From Hygrocybe punicea (lineage: Eukaryota > Basidiomycota > Agaricomycetes > Agaricales > Hygrophoraceae), in assembly GCA_963556145.1 (NCBI GenBank), contig OY744471.1:2101590-2165589 (forward strand): a stretch of 64,000 nt of DNA. The letters are read 5' to 3'. The notes beneath the pieces were generated by a model. That model ran no database searches. It was not told the DNA's origin and was given only the letters and a program-made list of their open reading frames with translations. Within the stretch, counting starts at the first letter, position 1. Each line of letters starts with the position of its first letter. The position numbers and the translations under genes were made by a program. Positions 9,232 to 20,086 of this stretch are shown here, in pieces.

Positions 9232-12200
9232 TTACATGTCATCAACATTGATGCTCATAGCTATAGTGGGTAATTCATCATCTTCTGTCAGAGTTGCAGC
9301 GCCATCTAAGTTTCCTTCGATCATGCATGCAAGTTTTTTGTTGAACGTTGCGAGGCTGGATGAGATGAGCTTCGTCTCCCCGATATCAATAAGGTTGATA
9401 ATGGCCTTCTGCCTGTCATTTTCACGTCGCCCTGGTTGGTATTTATCAAGGCCGAGTTCTCGGACCTTGTTGGCGACTCTCCAAACTAGTGATGAGGTAT
9501 CAGGTGTGGTATGTGTTTTTCCTTCGTATGAGGTGCCAAGGGCTGATATCATTTGTTTTTTGACATGCTGCAATTGAACCACAGCAGCGGAGATGTCTCC
9601 CAAGCGATCCCAGTTGGCACAGACACCTTTTGCGATGAAAAAGGACTGTAAAACACTTTTTGGCTGGCTCTGATATGTAAGATAATTGTCCATGTACCTT
9701 CAGGTAACCAATCAAGTGCTCAATGTTGAGATCGACTGCCATGAAGTGTCCAGACAGTCCTGAAACGTTGACGAGCATATTGTCTTGCATAATGTCACTA
9801 GTGATAATCAGTAATGAAAACCAATGATTTTAAGTGATCTCACGCGAATTTTGGTGTCCAGATATCCTTGAGATTAGCTAAGAAGTGCAGGATTTCAGTA
9901 CAGTAGTTGTTTGAGCCTGCGCCACAAAAATTTTTCGCCAGTGTGGGAAGAAGATCCTCGATTTGTCCAAAGTCGCCCTGAGAGATGGCCTGCGTGAGTT
10001 CCATGACATAGAGAAGGTTGCGTGTAAGTAAAAGAACGTTCTGATGTGCGAGGTCTTCTACAGGATTCGGTGCATTTGGATATGGCGGTATGAGTGGGTC
10101 CTTGGCCTTGGCACCTTTTCGCCACGTTTCTATAGGTGTTGCACATTTCAGTAAGATGTTCTGAGCACGACACAAGAGATCTTGAGCTGTAGGATTCGTT
10201 TGGGCAAAGTCGTTGAGGTTGCCGAGTTCCTCTCACCACCCATTTAGAATGAGACCATGCAGAATCTGGGTCAAAGCAGCTAGTAATGTGTGGTAGTCAG
10301 GATGCTCAGCGCCAAGTCGTGCTTTCTCCATCCAAGCAAAGAAGTAAGCCAGACTGCCAGTTTGGTGAAGTGAGCCTCGGTGGACATGCAGAAGGGCCCA
10401 AGTCAAATTCAAACAGAGATGAAACAGTCCAAACCTGAGCTGAAATATGTCACGCCGAGTCCAGGGATTTAGATCATTGACTCGCAAAGCCTGTCTGCCA
10501 CAGATGTGAGCATTGGTTGACTGATCATTGATGGTTGGTATGGCGTTTGTGCCTAATGTCTCGGTATCTAGCCCAAGTTGCACAAGGTAAGTGTCTTCAT
10601 GCACTGCAAGATTTCCCTGGATCGACGACTCATCAATGGTTGTTGTCCGAAGAGGGTACTGCTTTGTCTTCTCTCCTGCAGGAAGCAGACATTGGGGAAT
10701 GGGTTGTAAGGCAGGATCGCATGCATACTTTTCAAATGATTTGCAGTATCGACACAGGATTTGGGTGAAGACGACTGAAAATTGGTGACCGAGTGTCTTG
10801 ATCTGCTCAAAGTTAAGATGAAGGTCAGCGTGCAAGTCCCTTTAAGTCTTTGTATCGACTGGTAATTGGCACCAGCCTGAGGTCGTCAGGGCTTGCATTC
10901 CAAAGTGAATACAGAATTCTGAATGTCCCAGACCGGACTTTCGCAGGTGTTGACGAACCACGCTGTTCGACAAAATTTGATGTGCTGATATAGCAAAACA
11001 TGTGTGGGAGTGCGGCAGCCTGCTTCGCAAAAGAGATACACCGCCGGCTGAGATGGGATAAAAGTTTGATGATGCTGTCATACAATATTGTCAAGCTGCA
11101 GCAAAAGAGTGCATCGATTGTTTTTCTTGAGGATCTGGTGCTCCATAAGAACAGGCCGAAGACAGCTTGAAACTTGAGGGCTAAATTCAAGCATTGATAT
11201 GCAAGTTGTGCGATGAGCATATGGCAAACCTGAAATGATTGAGTGAAAAAAGGCACAAAGCTGATCTTGACTCATGGTATTCAGTGATTTCAGTTTATTC
11301 TTCAGTTTGGCCTTTTCTGTCTGGGCAGCGCCTTCTAAGATATACAGCAGCATCGGACACTGTAGCATTGCTGGGCCGAGAGTCGTGTTGAGTTTCCAGT
11401 TTGAGATCAGCTCCGGAGTGACACGCTGGATGCTAGGTAGAAAAAGCTTCTCAACAACATCATCCATTTCCAAAGAGACAGCTGTACAGAGTGTCTCAAG
11501 TGCGTGAGGGCGCATCCAGTCTAAGATCCAGTTTCGGCCTTTCGTGTGTGCGAGAATCCTATCGAGAAGCATAGACATTTTGGCCCGGGAAAAGCCTCGA
11601 GAGAACCACTTGGACTGATAGATCTCATATCCATTCTGGCTTGGGTCCAGCAGATCAAGTAGAAAATCCAGAGGCAACCGGTGAGCATCATCAAGCAGAG
11701 CCAATATTTTTTGCTTGCAGTCTTTCCAGGATGTTCGGGGTAAGGCAGCACTATGAGTCGATGTGTACGCACACATTCTGGATGCCAGAAGTGATGGTAT
11801 GTTCTCTTTGGTACCTGAAGACAGTTCCAGAAGCATTGGCCCGGGTGCATCCTCGATTTGTATCACGTCGTCCAGCAAGAAACTTTCAGCCTCATAGAAT
11901 GAAAATGGGTCATCCAGTAGGTCTCTTGGTGTCTCCGGGAGGCAGTCCTGTGATGATTCTGCAGATGGTGGGCTTTTAGAAGTGTTCAGCTGAGACTGGC
12001 CAAGACTTGATGGATCCCAGGCTCGAAACGCAGGTGTCAGCATCCAAGGGCTCATTAGAAATGAACCAGACTGTAACTCTTGATGAGTTCATGTGACAGA
12101 ATGTTGTCTGGGTGTGTTCGCAGTAGCCACTGGCATCCCAAAGTCCAAGATTTGTCCCATGTCGCGGTGGTTGTGTGTAATCTTGTTCCTTTTTTTCTTC

Positions 12201-12298
12201 AGGGCATTGGGGTTGACAGTTACGAAGGAAAGACTTATATTTGCTAAAGGACGTTTCATCGTTAAAGATGAGAGATATATTACTATGACGCAAAGCAA
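9232..12298 (-). pseudogene. DUF6589-family protein gene
   Basis: The minus strand reads a recognisable DUF6589 protein in pieces. An N-terminal region lies in 12055-11078. Then come STSNFVEQRGSSTPAKVRSG (about 10940), TTTIDESSIQGNLAVHEDTY (about 10600), INDQSTNAHICG (about 10510), GSLAYFFAWMEKARLG (about 10330), HPDYHTLLAALTQILHG, GDFGQIEDLLPTLAK (about 9970), VDLNIEHLIGYLK (about 9715) and a tail ending at 9232. Two clean introns occur near the 3' end (9798-9843, 46 bp; 9646-9697, 52 bp). Frame changes near 11085 and 10835 look like indels, so this copy is probably broken; the start is uncertain (up to 12298). The function of DUF6589 is unknown. A transposon-type nuclease role is only a hypothesis, based on conserved acidic residues and the mobile context. 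It converges on the RecQ-like helicase. Confidence 0.75.
9798..9843 (-). other. Intron in the DUF6589 gene
   Basis: On the minus strand GTGAGATC...ATCACTAG, 46 bp. Splicing joins WTPKFA to DIMQDNMLVNV in frame. A second intron (9646-9697) joins IGYLK to SFFIAKG. Confidence 0.75.
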
Positions 12299-12483
12299 TT
12301 GATTATGATCAACTTATGATTTGTTGCTGCATGTGATAAATTTCCTTTTCGGGTCTGACCTAATGCGGAAAGGTGTACATACATAGGAAAATAAATACAA
12401 ATCTACCAGGCTCTCTAGCGAGGTTTACCCTCATAGCAAAGAGCCTGGTCATGAGGCTAGGTAATAACCTGTTTGGGAATGTC
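12299..12483. other. Non-genic gap
   Basis: AT-rich sequence without a credible ORF. No inverted match to the far side of the helicase/DUF6589 pair (about 5940-5990) was found. Confidence 0.5.
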
Positions 12484-13003
12484 AGGAACAAGGGTGCTGA
12501 TGGGCTCAGGCTTTCCCATCACCATTGCCATGGCCCCACCCATCACCTACTGGCATGCGTGCTTGTTGTCGTCAACAATGAGCATGACTATTTCACTATC
12601 CTGACGTCTTTTCTTGCAGAATTTTTTACATATCATAGATATATTGCTCTACATGCTGTATATAGACTAAAATAAACAAAATAAAAGAGAAATAAAATAA
12701 ATAAATAATAATAATACATGGGGTGCTGCTGACGAATGGGTGGGTACTCACCTTCGCAGAGGCACCAGATGGAGTCTAAAATATGGTGAAGGGTGCTGGG
12801 GGGTGAATGGGGGGTGGGGGGGTGGCAATGGGTGGTGAGGAAAGGTCCGGGAAGTGAGGCAGATGGATGGAGGAGGGCTCCTGGCCCCACACAAGCAGTG
12901 AAGTATGTGGGAAAAAAGCAGGAGGGAGGTAGGTACTTACCTGTACCATTAGAGGCCCCCACAGCCCTCCCACTATCCCACCATCAATGAAGCCATTGGG
13001 GAC
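12484..13003 (-). repeat. Dispersed repeat family X, copy A (truncated)
   Basis: Shares with 30151-30905 and (inverted) 32101-32834 the block GTCAGGAACAAGGG, an A/T-rich ATAAATAAA stretch and two splice-donor-like GGTGAGTACCCACC sites, read on this strand. The copy ends at GGGGAC, exactly where a hAT-like end begins (13004), and lacks the GACGTCATC continuation seen in copy B. On the minus strand it resembles short exons split by pyrimidine-rich introns, but no protein is recognisable. Confidence 0.65.
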
Positions 13004-13422
13004 TAGTGCTGCCAAAGTTCGGTTCAGAACCGATCCGAACCTGGTTCGAACTCCGAACCAAACCGGAAGTTCGGTTCAGTCCAGCACCTTGGGCTGAACT
13101 GAACCCCGGGTCCAGTTCGGGGTTCAGGCAACCCCCAGGGTTGTCTAAATGGTTCACAAGCAGTTCTGAACCACTGAACCGATGTCCACAGGTATGTATT
13201 TTTCGCTCCAAACAAAAGTTGTGCTCACATGCCGATTTGGCAAATTTCTGTTTTAGTCACTGAACTTTATTCTCAGCCACCGACAACCAACTCTGAAAAG
13301 CCTCAACTGCAAGCGTTCGAGGCAAATAGGCAAGTCTTACTTCCATTATCATTTGTTCCTCAGTCACTAACCCTTTTGTAGGCACTTCTACCAACCACCA
13401 CCAAGCCAGCAGCACCACAACG

Positions 13423-13545
13423 ATGGATGACAACGACGACAATGACGACAATGACAATGACAATGATGACAATGATGACAATGACAATGACAACAATGAC
13501 AATGATGACAATGACAATGACAACGATGACAATGACGACAAGGCA
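13423..13545 (+). repeat. GACAATGAY tandem repeat
   Basis: A 3/6-bp periodic array of GAC, AAT and GAT codons (Asp/Asn readings on +, Ile/Val on -). The open frames here are repeat artefacts. Confidence 0.85.
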
Positions 13546-13951
13546 CAATGCAAGCACCAGCACCAGCATTGCAGCACCAACACCAACACCAGTACTGACC
13601 AGCACCGCCAGCACCACCACCATCTGCGGCAGTGACAAAGGGTTTGCGGATACTGGTAAGTATTTTTATTCATTTCTATGTTACTAACTATGTGAGGAAC
13701 AGCATTTCATGGCACATCAGCAGTGCTGGCAGCATCAACGGCACCGGGGCTGGCAATAGCACAACACCACCAGCAGGAGAAGCAGCGGCACCAACACCAG
13801 CCCGGTGACAACAACAGCAGCAGCAGGAGAAGCAGCACCGGCACCAGCACAAATGCCCATGCCAATGCCAATGCCCCAACCATGCCAACACCAGTGCCCC
13901 AACCATGCCCATGCCCACGCCATCTAACCAGGCCCCCATCCCCATCTAACA

Positions 13952-14004
13952 CCTCATGAACACTCAGCCCAGCGTCAATTGACGTCGGGGCTATGTTCGT
14001 GAGG
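13952..14004 (+). repeat. Palindromic ACGTCA-TTGACGT module, copy 2
   Basis: Arms CCTCATGAA and TTCGTGAGG flank CGTCAATTGACG (13973-13984). Confidence 0.75.
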
Positions 14005-14149
14005 TTACAGGGTGCTGGTGTGCCATTCGCAAGGTCACAGGCATTGTCTTCTAGTTACTAACTAATGCAGACAGCCACACCCATGCCAACACCCACACCC
14101 AGGCTCACCAACACCAATGCCCATGCCCACACCTATTCATGCCCACACC

Positions 14150-14400
14150 AACACCATCCAGCAGCAGCAACACCAGTGGCGGTAGCAACAGCAGCATCCA
14201 TGCAGCAGCAGAAATGGCAGCAGCAGCAATGGCGGCACCAGTGGCAATAACAGTGGCACCAGCAGCAACAACAGCTGTGGCAATGGCGCCAGCAACACCA
14301 CCAATACCACCAGCCCACTGGCAACAGCAGCAACAGGAATGGTGGCAGTGGCAGCACCACCAGCCTGACAATAATGCAACAGCAGTAGCAGCTGCAATGC
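14150..14400 (+). repeat. CAG/GGC-rich low-complexity tract
   Basis: Interrupted CAGCAG, CACCAG and GGCAGC triplets, open in several frames on both strands; not treated as genes. Confidence 0.7.
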
Positions 14401-15224
14401 CAGCAGCTACCTCACAAAGAGCCATGCCATATCCATTGACATGCACCTGCCATTCACAAGGTAACTGGCAGCCATGGCAGTGGCACCAGCAACATCATCA
14501 GCAACAGCAACCCCACCTCCCTTGCAATGAGGCACAAGTTGGAGGTGATATAGACAGCACCAGGCCACACCTACCTTGCAAATAGCAGCACCTGTCATTT
14601 GTGAGGTATTTAAGCAACCCCACTATGGAGAGCAGGCTGCTGTGGACCACATGAATGGTCTAGGCCCCCTCCCTGCCATGGTTCAGTGGTTTGAATGTGA
14701 ACTGAACACCATGAAACCATTCTGCATGGTTTCAATTTGGATTCAGCCATTTGCTGAACCAAACCAGCGGTTTTGGTTCAGGTCTTCCAAAAACTCGAAA
14801 AACTGGACCGAACTGAACTTCAGCAACACTATGCCATCCATAATTTCATCCACCAATATGACCCCCTTGACATGGAGGCTGCAGAAGACACACTTGCTCC
14901 CCATATTGATCCAGAAATATTTGGTCAACTGGCAGAAGGTTTGCCAACCTGTGCAGCTTGAGAAGCTAGCAGTGATATGTGAGATGCCATTGCAGAAATG
15001 ATGTGGGCTGACTATAGTAAATACCTGCAGGAAAGGGATGTGAGGATAGCAGCGGCCATATAAATATTTTTTTGCCATGTACATACCATTTCAACTCAAT
15101 ATGCTTCATGGAAAACTTGTCTTCGCAGATGACATGTAATTTCATAATGAGGTGATACATAAAATACAGAGGTACACATTGGGTATTGGTGAAAGGAAAA
15201 AAAATGGTGGCAGAATAACAAATG

Positions 15225-15710
15225 TTACTGTGGCACATTGGTGGGGGTAAAGTCAGGTATGCAATAGCCAGCCTTCTCAAGCTCCCTCTTGAGCCAATGC
15301 TGGCACAGGTTATCCCTCATGATACCAACATAAGTTTCTGCTTTAGCAATGTTGTGATCAAATAAATCAAATGCATCAATCATGGAATCATTGTCAAGGT
15401 AGTTATCCTTTGTCTGAATTAAATTTTGCGCCAACCTCATAGTTTCTGCATCAGAAGGGGACAGTCGGACCTGCGGCACAAGCTCATCTTGACAGCTTTT
15501 GTGCTTGGTGGCAAGGTGCTTGGTGGTGTTAAATGCAGTCAGTTCCTCCCTAATACCATTCAAAGCTATGGGACCTGATACACAGACTTGTTTAGTGGGC
15601 CAGTGCTGCGCATGGCATGAACGAGTTCTTTTTTTCTCCTTCTCACTTTCATCATAGCGATCTCTCACCATAGCAACATAAAAAGTAGAAAAAATCCAAC
15701 TGCATAGCAT
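15225..15710 (-). CDS. Hypothetical protein, transposon-associated
   Basis: 161 codons with an ordinary amino-acid mix in the second half (SPSDAETMRLAQNLIQTKD, then a charged helix MRDNLCQHWLKRELEKAG). I recognise no family. The segment coding CHAQHWPTKQ is repeated nearby: 15897-15935 (CHMQHWPTQ) and 18015-18055 (same DNA, frame lost). The ORF therefore begins in a dispersed repeat and may be a chimaera of repeat and coding remnant. Confidence 0.3.
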   Translation of the reverse strand: MLCSWIFSTFYVAMVRDRYDESEKEKKRTRSCHAQHWPTKQVCVSGPIALNGIREELTAFNTTKHLATKHKSCQDELVPQVRLSPSDAETMRLAQNLIQTKDNYLDNDSMIDAFDLFDHNIAKAETYVGIMRDNLCQHWLKRELEKAGYCIPDFTPTNVPQ

Positions 15711-16079
15711 ATCTCAACCTCCTCTTCCACTGTCATGTCTTCTTTGCTTCATCATTATGCAGCCAAAAAAGGAAGCAACACATCAACTATCAAATACAAC
15801 TGCCTTTAAACAGTATGATAACAATTGACTTACATTTCCTCAACCCTACTTCTCCATAACCTTGCTGCACAACAGATGATAACATGAAGACAGCTGTGCT
15901 TGAGTAGGCCAATGTTGCATATGGCATGAACAAAGTCTTGGTTCTGTTATTGAATTTTTATTTGTATGATTATTACGAATATCGATAAGTGATTTTGCTT
16001 GAAATATATAATTAGCATATAATATATACAGCGATATCACATTGAATTATATGTTTTAAGTAAAAATATCATTATATCA
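15711..16079. other. AT-rich intergenic DNA
   Basis: Holds a second, diverged copy of the CHxQHWPT-coding repeat (15897-15935); otherwise nothing recognisable. Confidence 0.5.
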
Positions 16080-16640
16080 TCTGAGTTACACTAATTTCTG
16101 CTTATATGGCTGATATTTCCATATATAGTAACAGTGGTCACATGTGACTATGACTCCTGTGATCACCTCAAAATTTAGTGTATATGGTGTAAAATTGCCT
16201 TATATGGTTAGATTGGTCACATGTGACTATCACCATTGTGATCAGCAAAAAATTTGCTATACAATATCAGAAATTGCCTTATATGGTTAGACTGGTCACA
16301 TGTGACTGTCACACCTGGCCCGAAATGTTTATATTAGTCAGCAGTTCAATTTTCAGCTAATTCTGATGAGAACTGAAGGCAGTATGAATATTTTGAATAT
16401 AATTGGGAGGTAATTTGTCTTGTGTGAGACATCCCATATTTGGATGCTTATGTAAGCCACTCCCAGATTTTATGTTACATTCCAGCATAAGAAGTAGAAT
16501 CATATCTCTCACCCAAAAAAAATTTCTCTATAGGCAATGCAAAAACATTAATGAATTAATTAATTAATTACGAACCTTCACTGAACCAGGTCTGATAAAG
16601 AACGAGTCTTTTAATAAATTAAAAGAACTCGTAACATGTT
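16080..16640 (+). repeat. Dispersed repeat W with 79-bp tandem units
   Basis: Two and a half units of about 79 bp start at the near-palindrome GGTCACATGTGAC (16136, 16215, 16294), each ending TTGCCTTATATGGTTAGA. The DNA to 16640, including an AATT repeat at 16553-16570, is matched in inverted orientation by 40340-40870. Confidence 0.7.
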
Positions 16641-16679
16641 TTGAAGCACTTGCTGCTGAGTCGATAAGAGATGATACCA

Positions 16680-17770
16680 TGAGATCAGATAAGGATGGAG
16701 ATGACAATGCCAGTAGGGAGGTAGAGTGATCCTAGCAGAATGTCCTCGAGCTCAATCACTAAGCTCAGGTGGCCAAGATCAATCCTGATCCTACTGACTA
16801 CCAAACAGGGCTATCAGTAGGCTCCTTTCCTCTGAGTCGGCGGTTTTCTCTCTGGGCGTTCTCTCCTCGCCCTTCCCCTTTATAGGTGGGGGGGGCTTTT
16901 ACGTGTTCCCTTTACACCTGCTCGCATCAGGGATATCATCATCCTGTTGCTTGCAGGCCTTTCTCTTTCTTTTATTGTTTTCAGGGCTCGTTCTAAGCCC
17001 TGTTGACTTTTTGTATATATGCTCCTTTAGAAAGGAATATCTCCTTGAGGCTTATCCTCATTCGGTCATTTCTGACCCTTCCGTCACTATGACATCACAC
17101 TTGCTGGGCTTGATTACTAAGCCCAATCAAGATTGCCAATGCCGCTCTTCGGCTTGGAGGCTGTTCCCCCCTTTTCAGGGCTGTCCTCCGAGTCTATTTC
17201 CTTGCCTCCTTGGTTTTTCTGGGTTTTCCGTGCAGGCTTTGCCTTTCGTCAGTCGCCCTTGTCGCCTCGGTTTCGGGTGGTTCGTCTCCGCCTGCACAGC
17301 ACAACCCAGATGGTTCAGCCAGGAATCCCTCTGCTTCAGCCTTTTAAATCCTCAGACAGATTCCTGTGCTGAACCTTCTCGCCCAAAAATAGGGCACGAG
17401 ACTAGTTTGTAAATTCATATATCTAGTCCCTTAGAGACGCCCACAAAGCACGAGTTAGGTGCACTCGAATCACACGCAGTGTGAGGAGAGTGCACGGACT
17501 CGTGCCCGGGGCGTGGGAATCAAACTCAGCGATTTCACTTAAGAATGCTGAGTTTGGATCTAGGCGTCAGGAACGCCCCTTTTAGGAACCGCCACCATGC
17601 GCTTCCTTCCTTAGCAGGAGAGGTCTAGATTCTCTCGGCCCGCCCTCCGCTTCCCCCTTAGAGATTTCCTTGGTCTTGTGTCTGTGTTGTTTGGGTGGTT
17701 CGTCTCCGCCTGCTCTGCTAAATCCAACCATGGGAAGGTCACATGATAAACCAGATCTCCCTACCACAGT
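16680..17770 (+). repeat. LTR-like block with no credible gene
   Basis: Contains pyrimidine-rich stretches and a TATAGG/TATATA context (16880, 17015), the kind of composition seen in solo LTRs. A segment GGTGGTTCGTCTCCGCCTGC occurs twice (about 17277 and 17696). The long frame at 16903-17412 is Phe/Leu/Ser-rich and probably non-coding. No duplication flanks were found. Confidence 0.35.
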
Positions 17771-18179
17771 GTTTCTCCCTGGAATTCTTGGGAGGACTGG
17801 GGGGGAAGAGGGGCATCACTATTGACCTGAAGGCTTGGTGTTTGATTGTATGGTGCATCACCTGATCCTGCAGCATGTTCTGATGATGAATCAGACAGAT
17901 TGAGTGGTGTGCCCTGAGAAGTAGATCAGGAGGGTCAGAATACATTTGCATCCTTTCTATGGGATGGCATTATTGCAGTTTTCAGTAAAGCTGGCAGGGC
18001 TTGAAATGTGCACTTATTTAGTGGGCCAGTGCTGCCCATGGCATGAACGAGTTCTTTTTTCCTTCTCCTTACTTCTTCACTGAATTAGGCAATAAGATTA
18101 AATTGCATAAAGCATGTTATATATGACATAAGGTACATAGCACGTGTTGCATATTGCATATTTATCTAACAAGCCCACC
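17771..18179. other. Repeat fragments
   Basis: 17976-18004 carries CAGTAAAGCTGGCAGGGC and flanking DNA that also forms the centre of the 50.1-50.6 kb palindrome. 18015-18055 repeats 15595-15640. No gene seen. Confidence 0.5.
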
Positions 18180-18600
18180 TCCCACCTCATGAAAATCCAA
18201 AGAATTTTTGACTTTTATGTCTATAAAAGGAAATATTATGTCAGCATTGGAGAATGGTGTGAGGACATCACCTGATCCAGAAAACATTTTTTAGAATCTA
18301 AAGATGGAAAACTAAGCTGAAACAAGCCAAAAAGGTGAAAACATTCGGACTTCATGTATCAATAGGAAGGTGGTGGTTCAGGTTCAAGAGGCAAAAGTGC
18401 AATAAGGTTCAAATTGTGGGTTCAAATGATGATCTGACTAATGATTACATAATTATGATTACATGTATAATAAAATTGACCAAAACCAAAATTGAAATAC
18501 AAAGTAATCTAATCATATTGGATTTGTTTATTTGTATTTGTTTGTCATCTGATCAAGTTGCAACATCACTTCCAGATACCAATGTATTTTCAAGGTAGTC
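18180..18600 (-). repeat. Dispersed repeat Z
   Basis: Inverted match to 41060-41450. It carries the blocks AAAGTCAAAAATTC, CAGGTGATGT and AACCACTTTGAACC as read on the minus strand; the small + strand ORF is incidental. Confidence 0.65.
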
Positions 18601-18707
18601 TTCCCTCTTACCGTAAAGAGTGCTCTGTGACATATCTGACAGGCTGCGGAGCTTTGCACTCCAGAAGACACCAAGGCACAGATATACAAACAAATATGAC
18701 TTGCAAC

Positions 18708-18987
18708 AAGTGTTGCCACGACTAGACTATTTACACCAAAATTTTAGTAGTCATAGTTGATAGTTGCAGCTAAAGTTGCAGCTTAGCTGGTCATTGTAGT
18801 CAACTAAACTTGAGAATAGTCAACTATAATTAAACAAATGTATGTTAAATCACTTATAAATACCAGAACAGACATGATATAATTTTAGTCAACTAGATAG
18901 TCATAGTTGCAACTAGCTGAGTTGCAGCTAAAATCAACTATGACTATGACTGCCAGTTGACTAGTAGTCTTAGTCGTGGCAACACTA
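18708..18987 (+). mobile_element. hAT-type MITE, 280 bp, 8-bp TSD
   Basis: Ends AAGTGTTGCCACGACTA and, read inward, TAGTGTTGCCACGACTA. The exact direct duplication CTTGCAAC is at 18700-18707 and 18988-18995. The interior repeats the words TAGTCAACTA and TAGTTGCAGC. An 8-bp duplication with TAGTGTTGCC ends fits the hAT superfamily; no coding capacity. Confidence 0.85.
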
Positions 18988-18995
18988 CTTGCAAC

Positions 18996-19245
18996 CCTCT
19001 CAAGTGGCACTGAAAAGATCAAGAGTGCCCTGGCTTCAACGGGTGTAAGAGATACCACAATCGCATCAATCATTGACTGCTTGCTTAATATGGGCAAGTC
19101 GCTCAGGAAATGTGAAGCTGGCAAGCCTGCAATGTTGGAGGAGCAAATCCAGGCAACATTGATGTGGGAGTTGGAAGAGCGATTACAAAACTGTTCAATT
19201 AATCCATTGATAGGGATGTGGGGTATGTATCAGCTAGTATCCTGA
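18996..19245 (+). CDS. Hypothetical ORF fragment
   Basis: Reads LSSGTEKIKSALASTGVRDT, then helical charged sequence KSLRKCEAGKPAMLEEQIQ and LMWELEERLQN. It looks like real protein but is short and truncated by the MITE upstream and LTR-like DNA downstream. No family recognised. Confidence 0.3.
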
Positions 19246-20086
19246 ATCAAGCGCTGGTTTACGAGCAACATAGATGTAAATATTCACATGGACACACTGA
19301 CTGAGATATTGCTCATCATCTTACTTGGCATTGTAGATGCGGGTTCTTGGTGGCTTCGGAACAATAAAGAGATCCTAACCTAGGGGTGTCAGCATAGAAG
19401 TGACTGTGGATAATCAGTGTCAGGGATAGTGGTAAATGAAGAAATAGAATGTAAAATGTAAGCCACCGTGTAGAACTAGACAAATAATGATGAATCCAGC
19501 GATGAACGGAGTGAAAACGGATAAATAACGATGAACCCGACGATGTCGGGTATGGTGGGTCAGGTCGGGTCGGGTTGGAAACAATGAACAAATAATAAAA
19601 CATCAATAAGGACGATGAAGTGAACTATAAAAAGTCTAAGAGTATATGAGGACAAGCTTTCGAAGGGATTAAAACATGAATCTAACTATAGGGAAATGGG
19701 GACTAAGGGTATCTCTTTTTTGTACGGTCATCAGGGACCATTTTTATAGTACATGAGTGAGTAGTCTACTTTCGGACATGTCTATTTCAGCCGATAGAAA
19801 CTACAAAGAGAAGATGGAATGGGGATGTGGAAAGGGGGGTTGCAAAGTGACATAGACAGTAAAATGGAGGGGAAAATGAATAACCATGAAAAAGATGTAA
19901 AATGTCCTACATATCTCCAAAAGGATGAGGGGATGGGTATAAAAGGCAAGTCTGAAGTCAGGAATCGAGTCCGATGAGATCCATCTCCTATAATTGGAAC
20001 TCTGGGGCTTATGAGGCTGCCGGATTTGTTCTGAAAGCGGCTGTGACAAAGCGGCATACATCAGGTCACATCGGTCACATCAGGTC
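19246..20086. other. Non-genic insertion-like block
   Basis: No credible ORF. GGGTCAGGTCGGGT-like words near 19555 and TCAGGTCA words near 20065-20110, plus TATAAAAGG on + at 19938, suggest a solo LTR or MITE, but no matching termini were found. Confidence 0.35.

Larger units (their letters stand above)
5991..9251 (+). pseudogene. RecQ-like superfamily 2 DNA helicase, decayed and interrupted
   Basis: Motifs in order: I GTGSGKT (about 6247), Ia VVSPLKRLQ, II DEAH (about 6670), III SGT (about 6790), IV TLIFHDN (about 8160), V GLDVPD (about 8414), VI QRGGRGG (about 8486), then VRAFFANYLGDKTP and a Cys/His segment RFCCHNH typical of a RecQ zinc region. GT-AG introns are clear at 6354-6392 and 6480-6518 (both 39 bp) and near 8369-8413, and likely at about 8737-8786. 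Damage: a 1147-bp element at 6956-8102, a frameshift near 8436 and an in-frame stop at 8665-8667. The motif set is that of fungal RecQ helicases, which include telomere-linked and transposon-linked ones; no telomere repeat is present. The 3' end overlaps the DUF6589 gene tail-to-tail by about 20 bp. The start is not resolved, and the LTR ends about 50 bp upstream. Confidence 0.8.
13004..14831 (+). mobile_element. hAT-like non-autonomous element (TAGTGYTGCC ends)
   Basis: Left end TAGTGCTGCCAAAGTTCGG and right end, read inward, TAGTGTTGCTGAAGTTCAG match each other and the 44350-45557 element. The subterminal DNA is crowded with GAACC/GGTTC words. The interior holds an intron-like segment (13656-13702, TACTAAC at 13682), a GACAATGAC repeat and the palindromic module. 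The 8-bp flanks (TTGGGGAC, TGCCATCC) do not match, so the two ends may derive from different insertions. Confidence 0.6.

Noticed and set aside
5991..9251. Telomeric location of the RecQ-like helicase (telomere-linked helicase)
   Set aside because: No TTAGGG-type array or other chromosome-end repeat was seen in the window, and host genes lie beyond it.
13257..13687. Overlapping long ORFs on both strands (Asp/Asn, Met/Thr, Ser/Leu, Ile/Val)
   Set aside because: All arise from the GACAATGAY repeat; triplet repeats keep every frame open.
13004..14831. 8-bp target duplication for the 13.0-14.8 kb hAT-like element
   Set aside because: The flanks TTGGGGAC and TGCCATCC are unrelated in direct and inverted comparison, so none is claimed.
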